Assembly (NCBI GenBank): GCA_028697885.1
Contig: JAQVER010000002.1
Location: 1-64,000 of the forward strand
Reading direction: 5' to 3'
DNA length: 64,000 bases
Source: Desulfocapsaceae bacterium
GTDB lineage: Bacteria > Desulfobacterota > Desulfobulbia > Desulfobulbales > Desulfocapsaceae
Positions within the stretch are counted from its first letter, which is position 1; the number at the start of each line of letters is the position of its first letter. Below are positions 19,537-29,407 of the stretch, one piece after another. The notes below the pieces were generated by a model that worked only from the letters and a program-made list of their open reading frames with translations, did not search any database and was not told the DNA's origin. Made by a program: the position numbers and the translations under genes.

Positions 19537-20439
19537 ATGATCAAACATATTCTGGTTCCCCTAGATGGGACTTCGCTGGCAGAAGTGGTCCTGCCGGTGG
19601 CAAAATCTCTGGCTTCTTTGCTGGGTGCACAGGTAACCCTGCTGCATCTCATTGAAGAGACTCTGACCCCACTCATTCATGGTGAAAAGCACCTGAAGGA
19701 CCAGGTTGAAGCGGAATGCTACTTTGAGAATATCGTGCTGCAATTCCGCGCCAGCAATATCTCCTGTAACTTCCATGTGCATAATGAAAAGATTCCCGAG
19801 CTTGCGGGGGGGATTGTTGCCCATGAAGAGGAATTACGCCCTGATCTGATTATTATGTGTACCCATGGACCGGAAAGTGTTGAAAGACTGCTTTGGGGGA
19901 GCAAGGCTCAACAGGTTATTGCCCAAGGTAAAACACCTCTATTGTTGCTGCGTCCGGAAAGCAGAACTGCCCAAGATTCGTTTACTCTCAATCGCATTCT
20001 CGTACCCCTTGACGGTACTTCCGAACATGAAGGTGGTTTTACTTTTGCCGCAGATATGGCAGAAGCTGGTATGGCAGAGCTGCATTTACTGGCAGTAGTT
20101 CCAGAGGTTTTCTCACTGGCGGGGCGGCCGGCGTCTCTGTCCCGTTATCTGCCTGGGACATTTTGGGCCATGGAGGGGATCACTATAAAGAGCCTTGAAA
20201 AATATCTGGAGAATATGCTGACCAGAACTGATGCCCGGGGAATTACGGCAACGGGTGAAATCCGCCATGGCAAGGTCGTGAAAATGATCTGTGAAACAGC
20301 TGATGGCATCAATGCCGATCTCATTGTTCTGGCAACTCATGGCAAGGCTGGAACGGAGGCTTTCTGGGCGAACAGTACGGCAGCTCAGGTACAGAAACGG
20401 ACCACTCGTCCTTTGCTGCTCTATCCGGTCCAGGAATGA
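19537..20439 (+). CDS. Tandem-domain universal stress protein
   Basis: The 300-residue protein contains two Usp domains. Each starts with ILVPLDGTS (residues 4-12 and about 152-160). The first ends with ADLI-like DLIIMCTHGPESVERLLWGS and the second with DLIVLATHGKAG, close to the G-2x-G-9x-G(S/T) ATP loop; the spacing looks more complete in the first. It follows mntH by 3 bases and precedes mprF by 46 bases, suggesting a metal/envelope-stress operon. Confidence 0.9.
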   Translation: MIKHILVPLDGTSLAEVVLPVAKSLASLLGAQVTLLHLIEETLTPLIHGEKHLKDQVEAECYFENIVLQFRASNISCNFHVHNEKIPELAGGIVAHEEELRPDLIIMCTHGPESVERLLWGSKAQQVIAQGKTPLLLLRPESRTAQDSFTLNRILVPLDGTSEHEGGFTFAADMAEAGMAELHLLAVVPEVFSLAGRPASLSRYLPGTFWAMEGITIKSLEKYLENMLTRTDARGITATGEIRHGKVVKMICETADGINADLIVLATHGKAGTEAFWANSTAAQVQKRTTRPLLLYPVQE

Positions 20440-20485
20440 TCTTTTTTTCAACTGCTCGGTTTTTTTTCCTGATGGAAAAAATGAG

Positions 20486-23056
20486 ATGAACTCTACTGTA
20501 AAACAATGGCCATCGGTTTTGCAACGCCTGTTACCCTTGATTGCGCTGTTGATGTTTTTTGCGGCGCTGTGGGTGTTGCATGATTCCCTGCGTAACTTTC
20601 ATTACCATGAAGTCATCGGCTGGTTGCATGCCGTTACCGCGACCCATCTCCAACTGGCAGTGGCGCTAACAGTCCTTAGCTACCTGTGTATGACCGCCTA
20701 TGATCAACTGGCATTTTATTACCTGAGGCACCCACTGGCGCGGGGCAGGGTAATGCTGGCCTCATTCATCAGTTATAGCTTCAGCAATAATATCGGTCTT
20801 TCACTGTTGACAGGTGCGTCGATGCGCTATCGTCTCTATTCAGCCTGGGGGCTGTCCGCGGAAGAGATCACCCGGTTGGTGAGTTTTACGGCGGTGACTT
20901 TCTGGCTGGGTATTCTTGTTGCCGGCGGGTTGGTGTTCACACTTGAGCCGCTGGATCTGCCAGCGGTTCCGGGATTACCGATAAACTCAGCCCGGATATT
21001 AGGGTTCCTCTTTCTGCTGGTGGCAGTTGCTTATCTGCTGCTGCTTAAGTTACGGCGGGCATCGTTTCGGTTTCGTTCATGGGAGTTTTCCCTGCCGTCG
21101 CTGAAGCTCGGTGTTGTGCAACTGGCAGTAGGCGGCCTGGACTGGATCCTGGCCGGCAGCGTCCTCTTCGTTCTTTTACCAGAGCAAGTGTTTCTTTCTT
21201 TTTCCCAATTCCTCGGGATCTATATTCTGGCCCAGATTGTGGCCCTGGTCAGTAATGTGCCAGGCGGCCTGGGTGTCTTTGAATCGATGATTCTGCTCTT
21301 TGCCCCGCAAACCTCTTCCGCAGCGTTGCTTGGCTCTTTGCTGCTTTTTCGCGCTATCTATTATCTGTTGCCGCTAATTGTGGCGACTGTACTTCTGGCC
21401 GTCACTGAAATACTGGCTCGGAAAGTGGTTGTCAGCCGGCTTGTTCGAGTGGTCGGGCAATGGGGGGCAGTTGTAGTTCCGCAGTTTCTGGCTCTGTCTA
21501 CATTGTTTGCCGGAGCGGTTCTCCTCTTTTCTGGGGCAACTCCGGTTGTACCAGAACGTCTGCACTGGTTGCAGAACTTTATCCCGTTGCCGATTGTCGA
21601 GTTTTCGCATTTTTTCGGCAGTGTTACCGGGGCGGTTCTGTTGTTACTGGCGCGCGGCTTGTATCGGCGACTTGATGCGGCCTATCTGTTCACCAGCCTC
21701 TTTCTTGTCGGCGGTATTCTTTTTTCCCTGCTCAATGGCGCAGATTATGAAGAGGCCTTTTTGCTGGCGCTGTTATTGGGGGCTCTGGTTCCCTGTCGTC
21801 GTCATTTCTACCGTAAATCCTCTCTGTTTACAGAATCGTTCACTCTCAGCTGGATTGTCACCATTCTGCTGGTTTTTGGCTGCTCTACTTGGTTGGGGAT
21901 ATTTGCCTACAAGCATGTTGCTTATTCCGGCGAGTTGTGGTGGCATTTTGCACTGAAAGCGGATGCCCCGCGATTCATGCGGGCCACTGTAGGAGCCGGC
22001 ACCTTGTTGTTCCTGTTTTCTTTGGCCAGATTGCTGAGACCTGTCGCCATAAAGCCGGAGCCGGTGGGTACCTCTGTCCTGGACAAGGCTCGGGCGATTA
22101 TTGCCACCATGCCTTCGGTCGAGGCCAATCTGGCCTTGCTTGGTGATAAGGCGCTGCTCTTTGATGAGCAGCAGCGAGGCTTTGTCATGTACGGGATTGA
22201 AGGGCAATCCTGGATTTCCATGGGTGATCCGGTCGGTCCGCCTGAAACGGCACGTGATCTGGCATGGCAATTCCGTGAATTGGTTGAGCGGCATGGCGGT
22301 CAACCGGTTTTTTATGAAGTCGGTCCCGCCATGCTCCATGTCTATCTGGATATGGGGCTGACCCTGTATAAGCTTGGTGAGGATGCCAGTGTCCTGCTGA
22401 GTGATTTTACCCTGGCCGGCTCGGAACACAGTGGCCTGCGTTATACGCATCGCCGCCTCGGTAGAGAAGGATGCAGCTTCGAGGTGCTTCCTTCGTCTGC
22501 CGTTCCTGGACTGCTGCCGGATTTGCAACGTGTCTCGGATGGCTGGCTGCAGGCAAAAAACTGTCGGGAAAAAAGATTCTCCCTGGGATATTTCAAGGCG
22601 GACTATCTGGTGAATTTTCCGGTGGCTGTAGTGCGGGTGCAGGACGAGATCGTTGCCTTTGCCAATCTCTGGACCGGCTCCCAAAAAGAAGAATTGTCGG
22701 TAGACTTAATGCGGTACGGTTCGCAGGCGCCGGATGGAATTATGGATTATCTTTTTGTCAATCTGATATTGTGGGGACAGGAACAAGGGTATCAGCGCTT
22801 TAACCTTGGCATGGCCCCGTTGTCTGGTCTTGAAAATCGTCCTTTTGCTCCACTTTGGAACCGGATAGGTGCCTTTGTCTTCCGCCACGGTGAACATTTT
22901 TACAATTTTGAGGGTCTGCGTCATTATAAGGAAAAGTTCGGTCCGGTATGGGAACCACATTACCTGGCATCTCCAGGAGGTTTTATTCTGCCGCGTATTC
23001 TCACCAATATCACCTCGCTGATTTCGGGGGGAGTCAGAGGTGTTGTAGGGAAATGA
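20486..23056 (+). CDS. mprF: Phosphatidylglycerol lysyltransferase/flippase MprF
   Basis: MprF transfers an amino acid from aminoacyl-tRNA to phosphatidylglycerol and flips the product, lowering the negative surface charge. The 856-residue length fits. The N-terminal ~530 residues form a many-helix flippase domain with SYSFSNNIGLSLLTGASMRYRL-type sequence and NVPGGLGVFES. The C-terminal DUF2156/LPG synthase part has GDPVGPPE, RYTHRRLGREGCSF and FNLGMAPLSGLENRPFAPLW. The frame runs 65 codons further upstream over the usp gene; the ATG at 20486 begins the normal N-terminus. Which amino acid is used cannot be told from sequence. Confidence 0.92.
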   Translation: MNSTVKQWPSVLQRLLPLIALLMFFAALWVLHDSLRNFHYHEVIGWLHAVTATHLQLAVALTVLSYLCMTAYDQLAFYYLRHPLARGRVMLASFISYSFSNNIGLSLLTGASMRYRLYSAWGLSAEEITRLVSFTAVTFWLGILVAGGLVFTLEPLDLPAVPGLPINSARILGFLFLLVAVAYLLLLKLRRASFRFRSWEFSLPSLKLGVVQLAVGGLDWILAGSVLFVLLPEQVFLSFSQFLGIYILAQIVALVSNVPGGLGVFESMILLFAPQTSSAALLGSLLLFRAIYYLLPLIVATVLLAVTEILARKVVVSRLVRVVGQWGAVVVPQFLALSTLFAGAVLLFSGATPVVPERLHWLQNFIPLPIVEFSHFFGSVTGAVLLLLARGLYRRLDAAYLFTSLFLVGGILFSLLNGADYEEAFLLALLLGALVPCRRHFYRKSSLFTESFTLSWIVTILLVFGCSTWLGIFAYKHVAYSGELWWHFALKADAPRFMRATVGAGTLLFLFSLARLLRPVAIKPEPVGTSVLDKARAIIATMPSVEANLALLGDKALLFDEQQRGFVMYGIEGQSWISMGDPVGPPETARDLAWQFRELVERHGGQPVFYEVGPAMLHVYLDMGLTLYKLGEDASVLLSDFTLAGSEHSGLRYTHRRLGREGCSFEVLPSSAVPGLLPDLQRVSDGWLQAKNCREKRFSLGYFKADYLVNFPVAVVRVQDEIVAFANLWTGSQKEELSVDLMRYGSQAPDGIMDYLFVNLILWGQEQGYQRFNLGMAPLSGLENRPFAPLWNRIGAFVFRHGEHFYNFEGLRHYKEKFGPVWEPHYLASPGGFILPRILTNITSLISGGVRGVVGK

Positions 23057-23142
23057 TGGACTGAATAGCGCTTTTTTTTCTGTTAATAGTGCGACCAGCT
23101 AATATCGGGTAAAAAAAATCGTATCCATAAAGAGGCATCTAT

Positions 23143-23844
23143 ATGAAAAAAAGAAATAATCAGCAAGTTTGTGCTGTTTGTGGAAAGACCTTTTTAAACA
23201 AAGATCTGGTGCCGGCCGATGCTGTTCGAGATGTCGTCACCAATGAAATCGTCCATGATCATCCCAGCTGGTCGGCGGGGAGTTTTATCTGTCGATCCGA
23301 CTTGGGCAACTATCGAGCGAAGTATGTTCATTCCCTGCTCGAGTCTGAAAAAGGAGAGATGACGGTTCTTGAACAGGAGGTTTTGCATAGCATTCGGGAG
23401 CATGAACTCTTAGCCAAAAATGTTGACGCGGAGTTTGAGCAAACGTGGTCCTTTGGCGAGAGGTTGGCAGATCGAATCGCGACATTTGGTGGCAGTTGGG
23501 CGTTTCTCATATGCTTCGGGGCATTTCTTGCCCTGTGGATTGCGATGAATTCCATTGTCCTTCTTTGGCACCCTTTGGATCCCTATCCTTTCATCTTCCT
23601 CAATCTTATCCTCTCTTGCCTGGCGGCGATCCAGGCTCCGATTATCATGATGAGTCAGAATCGTCAGGAGGCAAAGGATCGCATTCGCTCGGAGCACGAT
23701 TACCAGGTGAACCTCAAAGCGGAACTTGAAATTCGTCATCTTCATGATAAGATGGATCATCTCCTCTCCCATCAGTGGGAGCGCTTGGCTCAGATTCAGG
23801 AAATTCAAGTCGATCTGCTGGCAGAGATTGGCAGGAGGGGATAA
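23143..23844 (+). CDS. DUF1003 family membrane protein
   Basis: The 233-residue protein has a zinc-ribbon-like start (VCAVCGKTF) and the DUF1003 core: two membrane helices around WAFLICFGAFLALWIAMN and DPYPFIFLNLILSCLAAIQAP, then IIMMSQNRQEAKDR, the DYQVNLKAELEIRHL motif and an amphipathic coiled tail. The function of the family is not established. It follows mprF by 86 bases on the same strand, and DUF202 comes next. Confidence 0.85.
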   Translation: MKKRNNQQVCAVCGKTFLNKDLVPADAVRDVVTNEIVHDHPSWSAGSFICRSDLGNYRAKYVHSLLESEKGEMTVLEQEVLHSIREHELLAKNVDAEFEQTWSFGERLADRIATFGGSWAFLICFGAFLALWIAMNSIVLLWHPLDPYPFIFLNLILSCLAAIQAPIIMMSQNRQEAKDRIRSEHDYQVNLKAELEIRHLHDKMDHLLSHQWERLAQIQEIQVDLLAEIGRRG

Positions 23845-23933
23845 CTTGTTGATCGATGCGGATTTTGTATTATTCCAGAGCCGCTGGCTATTGTTGATCC
23901 TTGGTGGAACCGAGGGGGAATCTAAAGGAAATT

Positions 23934-24305
23934 ATGTCAGACTTGAATGATCCCAGAGTCCTTTTTGCCGCAGAGCGTACGTTGCTTGCATGGAACAGAA
24001 CCAGTCTCTCTTTAATGGCTTTCGGATTCGTCATTGAGAGATTTAGTTTGTTTATTGAGATTTCAGGCCGAGTTGAAATGAAGTTATTTCAACGTCATAT
24101 TGCATTTTTTATCGGACTGACATTCATTTTGCTGGCATCATTTATTGCCTGTTATTCAATTTTACAGCATCAACGTTTCCTTGAAACGATACGGTCCGTT
24201 GAAATTCCGAAGGGGTATAATCTTAAGGCGGGGATGGCTGTCAACGGCGTACTTGGCTTTCTGGGAATTGCCTTGAGTCTTTATTTGTTTTATGGCTATA
24301 TGTGA
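23934..24305 (+). CDS. DUF202 (YidH-like) small membrane protein
   Basis: The 123-residue protein carries the DUF202 signature RVLFAAERTLLAWNRTSLSLMAFGF followed by two more hydrophobic helices (about residues 55-78 and 102-122). ATG 23934 is chosen because AAGGAAATT precedes it directly; the longer frame starts inside the untranslated region. The family has no established function; here it sits with DUF1003 and mprF, suggesting an inner-membrane role. Confidence 0.85.
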   Translation: MSDLNDPRVLFAAERTLLAWNRTSLSLMAFGFVIERFSLFIEISGRVEMKLFQRHIAFFIGLTFILLASFIACYSILQHQRFLETIRSVEIPKGYNLKAGMAVNGVLGFLGIALSLYLFYGYM

Positions 24306-24500
24306 ATGTCTGCGTGGGTCAAAAAAGACGAATAGGGTAAGGGTGAGATTCTATTTTTTCCCTGACAATATCCGGGGCTCCATGTTAATTAAGATCAAGA
24401 TGCTGCCCAGCACAAAAGACACATTATAAATCGTTCAGATGGCAATAATAGTTGACTTTAGTGTTTTGTCGTATTAAATTTGTTTGTTCTTTTAACGTAG

Positions 24501-24530
24501 TTCAGGCATATTGTGCCCGTGTTTTATAAT
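24501..24530 (+). promoter_or_regulatory. Candidate promoter of rpsT
   Basis: A perfect TATAAT at 24525-24530 is preceded 18 bases upstream by a weak TTCAGG. A small ACCGG/CCGGT hairpin lies between it and the start codon, which could take part in S20 autoregulation. Confidence 0.5.
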
Positions 24531-24587
24531 AGACAATACCGGGAAATCCGGTTTACAATTTGAGCAAGTCAACAACAGGAGAAATTC

Positions 24588-24860
24588 GTGGCTAGTCATA
24601 AATCTGCAGAAAAGAGAAATCGTCAGGCAACAGTTCAGCGTATGCGTAACCGTGCCATCAAGTCACGGATGAAAAATGTAATCCGTCTGGTGGACGAAGC
24701 AGTTGCCGCAGGTTCAGTTGAGGCGGCACAGGAAGCATTGAAGGTTGCCATTCCCGTTATTGCCAAAACAGGTTGTAAAGGGACTATTCACAAAAAGAAT
24801 GCATCCCGTAAGGTTTCTCGTTTAACCAAACGTGTCAACAACATGCAGGCAGCCGCATAA
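24588..24860 (+). CDS. rpsT: 30S ribosomal protein S20
   Basis: The 90-residue basic protein begins MASHKSAEKRNRQATVQR and has RNRAIKSRMKN and the C-terminal IHKKNASRKVSRLTKRVN, all diagnostic of S20, which binds 16S rRNA during 30S assembly. Translation starts at GTG 24588 with ACAGGAG upstream; a non-ATG start is common for S20 and is linked to its low, autoregulated translation. It is a single-gene unit with its own promoter and terminator. Confidence 0.97.
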   Translation: MASHKSAEKRNRQATVQRMRNRAIKSRMKNVIRLVDEAVAAGSVEAAQEALKVAIPVIAKTGCKGTIHKKNASRKVSRLTKRVNNMQAAA

Positions 24861-24923
24861 GCGGTTCTGGCAGGTGTCCGGCTTGAAGTAGGGTTGCCGG
24901 AATGTTCGATGTGTGCCATTGTA

Positions 24924-24960
24924 AAGGCCATGGAGTCGTTAGATTTCATGGCCTTTTTTT
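24924..24960 (+). terminator. Rho-independent terminator of rpsT
   Basis: AAGGCCATG at 24924-24932 pairs perfectly with CATGGCCTT at 24947-24955 and is followed by a run of T. It insulates rpsT from the trp transcript. Confidence 0.9.
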
Positions 24961-25000
24961 ATGCTGTTTTCATATGAAATAATATGTGGTAGAGTCTCTG

Positions 25001-25140
25001 CGCAGGGTATGGACGTCCTGCGTAAGTGAGCCTCTAGCGAGGCGTCGAGTGTCATTGCCGGCGCCACGCCATAGGGCGGATGCCCCGAAGGAAACAGTCA
25101 TGGGGTGTCAAATACGCACCCGTTGCTAAGGTTTTTATTA
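25001..25140 (+). ncRNA. Structured leader or small RNA upstream of trpE, class unknown
   Basis: Several compact stems follow one another: CGCAGG/CCTGCG (25001-25006 with 25017-25022), GCCTC/GAGGC (25030-25034 with 25039-25043) and CGCC/GGCG (25067-25070 with 25075-25078). Then comes a choice between CCCC/GGGG (25083-25086 with 25102-25105) and GGGTG/CACCC (25103-25107 with 25117-25121), which share bases and cannot form together, before a GTTTTTATT stretch. This looks like an attenuator or riboswitch-type leader for the trp genes, or a free-standing RNA. No Trp-rich leader peptide and no known riboswitch consensus was recognised. Confidence 0.45.
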
Positions 25141-25222
25141 AATAGAATGGATTTTTCTGCGTGCCCTTCCGGGTAACTAGAAGAGTTTTTTTTCATTATC
25201 ATCCTCTTGCCGATCTGTCAGC

Positions 25223-26731
25223 ATGTCACAATACAATCATTTTCCAGACCTCGAGGTCTTCCTGGATCTGAAGGGCAAGGCCGGACTCGTTCCAGTGTAT
25301 CGAAAAATAATAGCGGATCTCGACACCCCGCTTACCCTTTTTGCCAAGGTGGCGGAGAATCAGAGTCATGTCTTCCTCTTTGAGAGCATGGAGGGAGGCG
25401 AGAAATGGGGCCGCTATTCCTTTATTGGTTTTGATCCGTTGGTGACTTTTTCGTCAAAGGGGGACCATGTTGAGATCTGTACCATCCGTGATCTCCAACA
25501 AGAGAAAGTGGTTTGTAAGGGGGATCCCCTGAAAGCCCTGAAACAGTTGGTGGAGAGCTTTGCTGTGGCCGAGTTGGATGGTGACCTTCCCCGTTTCTGT
25601 GGGGGGGCGGTTGGGTTTCTCGGCTACGATATGGTCCGCTTCATGGAAGATTTGCCCGATGAAAAGCCCCCGCTTGCCTTTCCTGATTCGTCTTTCATGG
25701 TGCCGAAGATGGTGCTGGTCCATGACAGCTTTCGACAGACCGTGACAGTGGTCTGCTGGGTGCGGCTGACGGAAGAAGAAGATGCGGCGTCTGTGTATGT
25801 CGGTGCGACCAAGCAGATCGATGAGGTTATTGCCCGACTTCAAGCCCCAGTACCTGCCGAATGTATGGCCTCTAATATCGAGGGCTGTGCCTCGGGCCAT
25901 GAGTTCAGTTCCAATATGGAACCGCAGCAGTTTAAGGCCATGGTGGAACGGGCTCGTGATTATATCAAGGCCGGTGATATCATTCAGGTGGTGTTGTCTC
26001 AGCGTTTCCATACCAGGACAGAGCTTGCCCCGGTAACCCTTTATCGCGCCCTGCGCCATATCAATCCCAGCCCTTATCTCTTTTTTCTCAAACTGGGCGA
26101 TCTGGTGCAGATCGGGTCCTCACCCGAGATTCTGGTACGCAAGGATGGTGAGCATGTTGAGCTTCGGCCTATTGCCGGTACCAGGAAAAGGGGGACGACC
26201 CCTGCAGAGGATGAGGCCCTGCGGCTTGAGCTGCTTGCTGACCCCAAGGAGCGGGCCGAGCATTTGATGCTTGTTGATCTCGGCCGCAATGATGTGGGCC
26301 GGGTGGCCCGTGATGGCAGTGTGGAAGTCAAAGATCTGCTGGTGGTGGAAAAATACAGCCATGTCATGCATCTGGTGTCTGCGGTGCACGGGATTATTGC
26401 CGAGGGTAAGGATCAATTTGATGTGCTGGATGCCTGTTTTCCGGCCGGGACGGTGAGCGGGGCGCCCAAGATTCGGGCCATGGAGATAATTGAAGAGCTG
26501 GAACCGGAGCGGCGAGGTCCTTATGCCGGTGCGGTGGGATATTTTGGCTTTTCCGGCAATATGGATTTCTGTATCACCATCCGGACTTTTGTCATGCAGG
26601 GAAAGGACCTGTGGATTCAGGCAGGGGCAGGCATCGTCTATGATTCCGATCCTGCATGTGAGTTTGAAGAGACCATAAATAAATCCATGGGATTGCGACG
26701 TGCTGTTGAGCTTGCGGAAAAGGGGTTTTAG
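25223..26731 (+). CDS. trpE: Anthranilate synthase component I
   Basis: Makes anthranilate from chorismate with ammonia supplied by TrpG. The 502-residue protein has the N-terminal feedback region with LFESMEGGEKWGRYSFIG and the chorismate-binding part with GDIIQVVLSQRF, GSSPEILVR, LRPIAGTRKRG, DLGRNDVGRV and FPAGTVSGAPKIRAMEII. It is the first gene of the trp cluster, preceded by the structured leader, and trpG begins 3 bases after its stop. Confidence 0.96.
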   Translation: MSQYNHFPDLEVFLDLKGKAGLVPVYRKIIADLDTPLTLFAKVAENQSHVFLFESMEGGEKWGRYSFIGFDPLVTFSSKGDHVEICTIRDLQQEKVVCKGDPLKALKQLVESFAVAELDGDLPRFCGGAVGFLGYDMVRFMEDLPDEKPPLAFPDSSFMVPKMVLVHDSFRQTVTVVCWVRLTEEEDAASVYVGATKQIDEVIARLQAPVPAECMASNIEGCASGHEFSSNMEPQQFKAMVERARDYIKAGDIIQVVLSQRFHTRTELAPVTLYRALRHINPSPYLFFLKLGDLVQIGSSPEILVRKDGEHVELRPIAGTRKRGTTPAEDEALRLELLADPKERAEHLMLVDLGRNDVGRVARDGSVEVKDLLVVEKYSHVMHLVSAVHGIIAEGKDQFDVLDACFPAGTVSGAPKIRAMEIIEELEPERRGPYAGAVGYFGFSGNMDFCITIRTFVMQGKDLWIQAGAGIVYDSDPACEFEETINKSMGLRRAVELAEKGF

Positions 26732-26734
26732 ATC

Positions 26735-27334
26735 ATGCTGGTCATCATTGATAATTACGATTCGTTTACCTATAATATTGTTCAGACCATTGCCGGAAAC
26801 AGTGCGGCAATGGGGGAAAAGGCAGAGATCAAGGTCTTTCGCAATGATAAAATCACGCTCGAGGAAATCGAGGCGCTGCATCCTGACCGTCTGCTGATCT
26901 CACCTGGCCCCTGTACGCCGGCGCAGGCAGGTATCTCCATTGGTGCAATCAAATATTTTGCCGGCAAAATTCCCATCCTTGGGGTCTGCCTTGGTCATCA
27001 ATCCATGGGTGAAGCATTTGGTGGGGCAACTGTAAGAGCCAGGCGGATCATGCATGGTAAGACCTCTCCCATCTTCCATGATGGTAAGGGGGTTTTTACT
27101 TCTCTACCGAACCCCTTTGACGGCATGCGCTATCACTCGCTGGTGGTAGAAGAGGCAACTCTTCCCGATTGTCTTGAGATAAGTGCTCGCAGTGATGAGG
27201 GAGAGCTCATGGGGCTGCGTCATAAGACCCTGGCTATTGAAGGAGTGCAGTTTCATCCTGAATCAATCATGACTCCGGCGGGTATTACTCTGCTGAAGAA
27301 TTTTATGCGCCCTGATTATCTCTCACTCTTGTAG
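26735..27334 (+). CDS. trpG: Anthranilate synthase component II (glutamine amidotransferase)
   Basis: Supplies ammonia from glutamine to TrpE. The 199-residue class I amidotransferase has IIDNYDSFTYNIVQ, LLISPGPCTPAQAG, the nucleophile cysteine in ILGVCLGHQSMGEAFGG and the His-Glu pair in GVQFHPESIMTP. It is a separate gene, not fused to trpD. As in other bacteria it may also serve p-aminobenzoate synthesis, since no pabA is in view. Confidence 0.95.
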   Translation: MLVIIDNYDSFTYNIVQTIAGNSAAMGEKAEIKVFRNDKITLEEIEALHPDRLLISPGPCTPAQAGISIGAIKYFAGKIPILGVCLGHQSMGEAFGGATVRARRIMHGKTSPIFHDGKGVFTSLPNPFDGMRYHSLVVEEATLPDCLEISARSDEGELMGLRHKTLAIEGVQFHPESIMTPAGITLLKNFMRPDYLSLL

Positions 27335-27375
27335 GGGGAGTGACGTCTTGAAATCAATTAGAATTGGATAGAAAT

Positions 27376-28413
27376 ATGGATATAAAACAAGCAATTACCA
27401 AGATAGTAACCCGCCAGGATCTCAGCGAAGATGAAATGGTTGATGTGATGAATGAGATCATGGGCGGATCCGCAACCCCTGCTCAGATTGGTTCTTTCAT
27501 TACCGCTTTGCGGATGAAAGGGGAAACGGTTGCTGAGATCACCGGAGCGGTACGGGTTATGCGGAAAATGGCAACTCCCATCGCAACCGGCGTTGACGTC
27601 AGTCATGACGGCATTTTGGTGGATACCTGCGGGACCGGTGGTGATGGCTCCGGAACCTTTAATGTCTCCACTACCTCCGCCTTTGTGGTGGCCGGTGCCG
27701 GAGTGGTGGTGGCCAAGCATGGCAACCGTTCCGTTTCCAGTCATTGCGGCAGCGCCGATGTCCTTGAGGCCGCCGGCGTTTCACTGAGTCTGACTCCGGA
27801 GCAGATCGGACGCTGTGTCCAAGAGGTCGGCATAGGTTTTTTGTTTGCACCGGCCTTGCATGGAGCGATGAAACATGCCATTGGCCCACGGCGTGAGATA
27901 GGGATCAGGACTATCTTTAATATCCTGGGACCGCTGACCAATCCTGCCGGGGCCAATGTGCAGGTGCTCGGTGTCTTTGCTTCGGAGTTGACCGAGCCCC
28001 TGGCTGAGGTTCTCGGCAGGCTTGGCTCCAAGCGGGCTTTGGTCGTCCATGGTGAAGGGAATCTGGATGAATTGACCGTCACCGGCAGCACCAGGGTCTC
28101 TGATCTGTATGAGGGGAAGGTGAATACCTATACTATTACCCCGGAGCAATTAGGCTTGCCGCGCGCCACGCTTGCCGATCTCAAAGGTGGAGCCACTGCC
28201 CAGGAGTCAGCCAGCCAGATGCGGGCCATCCTTGGCGGAGAGCAGGGGGCCAAACGCGACATGGTGCTCATTAATGGCGGGGCAGCACTCATGGCCGCAG
28301 GAATGGCTATCGATTTGCCGGCTGGAGTGAAGATGGCAGCAGAGATTATTGATTCCGGAAAGGCCCTGGCAAAGCTTGATCAGCTGGTGGCTTTCTGCCG
28401 AGATCTGAACTGA
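27376..28413 (+). CDS. trpD: Anthranilate phosphoribosyltransferase
   Basis: Joins PRPP and anthranilate. The 345-residue protein shows the family signature [40 protein letters not shown], and [20 protein letters not shown] 27376 gives the usual N-terminus [13 protein letters not shown]; a TTG four codons upstream is the alternative. It lies 41 bases after trpG. Confidence 0.96.
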   Translation: MDIKQAITKIVTRQDLSEDEMVDVMNEIMGGSATPAQIGSFITALRMKGETVAEITGAVRVMRKMATPIATGVDVSHDGILVDTCGTGGDGSGTFNVSTTSAFVVAGAGVVVAKHGNRSVSSHCGSADVLEAAGVSLSLTPEQIGRCVQEVGIGFLFAPALHGAMKHAIGPRREIGIRTIFNILGPLTNPAGANVQVLGVFASELTEPLAEVLGRLGSKRALVVHGEGNLDELTVTGSTRVSDLYEGKVNTYTITPEQLGLPRATLADLKGGATAQESASQMRAILGGEQGAKRDMVLINGGAALMAAGMAIDLPAGVKMAAEIIDSGKALAKLDQLVAFCRDLN

Positions 28414-28463
28414 AAGCTTATGCTGTCTGTGTGTGATTCCTTGTTTACTTTATAGATTATACG

Positions 28464-29246
28464 ATGATTTTAGATACGATTGTTGCCAGAAAAAAAGAAG
28501 AGGTTCGCCTCTTAAAGGCGCGGGGGATTCATCTCCCTCCTTCGTTTGCCCATAAACCCATTGATCCACCTCGTGGTTTTCGTCAGGCTCTTCTTGATTA
28601 TCCAGGTGTGGCCATTATTGCCGAGATCAAGAAAGCCTCGCCCTCTAAAGGGGTAATCCGGCCTGATTTCGACCCGGTGGCCATTGCCAGGAATTATGAG
28701 GATAATGGTGCCCAGGCCATATCGGTGCTGACCGATGAACAGTTTTTTCAGGGTAGTCTGCTCTATCTGCTTCAGGTCCGGGAAGAAGTGAGGCTGCCGG
28801 TGCTGCGCAAGGAGTTTATCATTGATGAGTTGCAGATCGAAGAGGCCCATGTTCATGGGGCTGATGCCATATTGCTCATGGCCTCCATCCTTGATGCCCA
28901 TCAGTTAAAGGATTTTCAGGCCTGTGCCCGGGAGTATGGCATGGACTCCCTCGTTGAAGTCCATGACGAGCAGGAGCTTGAGGTGGTGCTTGCTGTAGGT
29001 TGCAGCCTTATCGGGGTGAATAACCGTAATCTCAAGGATTTCTCCATGGATATTGAGACGACATTTCGCCTGAAGAAATTGATCCCTGCTGATATCCCGG
29101 TTGTCGGTGAGTCGGGACTAAAAACTCAGGCCGATCTCCAGCGTCTGCAGGAAGAGGGGATAACAGCCGCCCTGATTGGGGAAACTCTGATGCGGGGTGA
29201 AGCAGGCGGTAATACCTTGCAGGGATTGCGTGGACCGTGTCTATAG
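28464..29246 (+). CDS. trpC: Indole-3-glycerol phosphate synthase
   Basis: Closes the indole ring. The 260-residue TIM-barrel protein has AEIKKASPSKGVIRPDFDP (catalytic Lys and Glu), SVLTDEQFFQGS, VLRKEFIIDELQ, GADAILLMASIL, LVEVHDEQELE, IGVNNRNLKDF and VGESGLKT. It is a single-function protein, not fused to trpF, and lies 50 bases after trpD. Confidence 0.96.
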   Translation: MILDTIVARKKEEVRLLKARGIHLPPSFAHKPIDPPRGFRQALLDYPGVAIIAEIKKASPSKGVIRPDFDPVAIARNYEDNGAQAISVLTDEQFFQGSLLYLLQVREEVRLPVLRKEFIIDELQIEEAHVHGADAILLMASILDAHQLKDFQACAREYGMDSLVEVHDEQELEVVLAVGCSLIGVNNRNLKDFSMDIETTFRLKKLIPADIPVVGESGLKTQADLQRLQEEGITAALIGETLMRGEAGGNTLQGLRGPCL

Positions 29247-29407
29247 ATACTATAGCGAGCTGAATGGCCATAAACGCCAGGGAATACCGTAAATGACATG
29301 AGCAAACAGAGCTGTCTCATCACGTTTACCTGAATTTTGAGTCATTGGCAGGCTGCTTTGCATTTTAGCAAGGCATTCTGAACCGTTAAACAGAAAATGG
29401 AGGAAAC

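Noticed and set aside
25086-25100. GAAGGAAACAG stretch resembling the SRP RNA loop
   Set aside because: The flanking CAGG and the long paired hairpin of small SRP RNA are not present.
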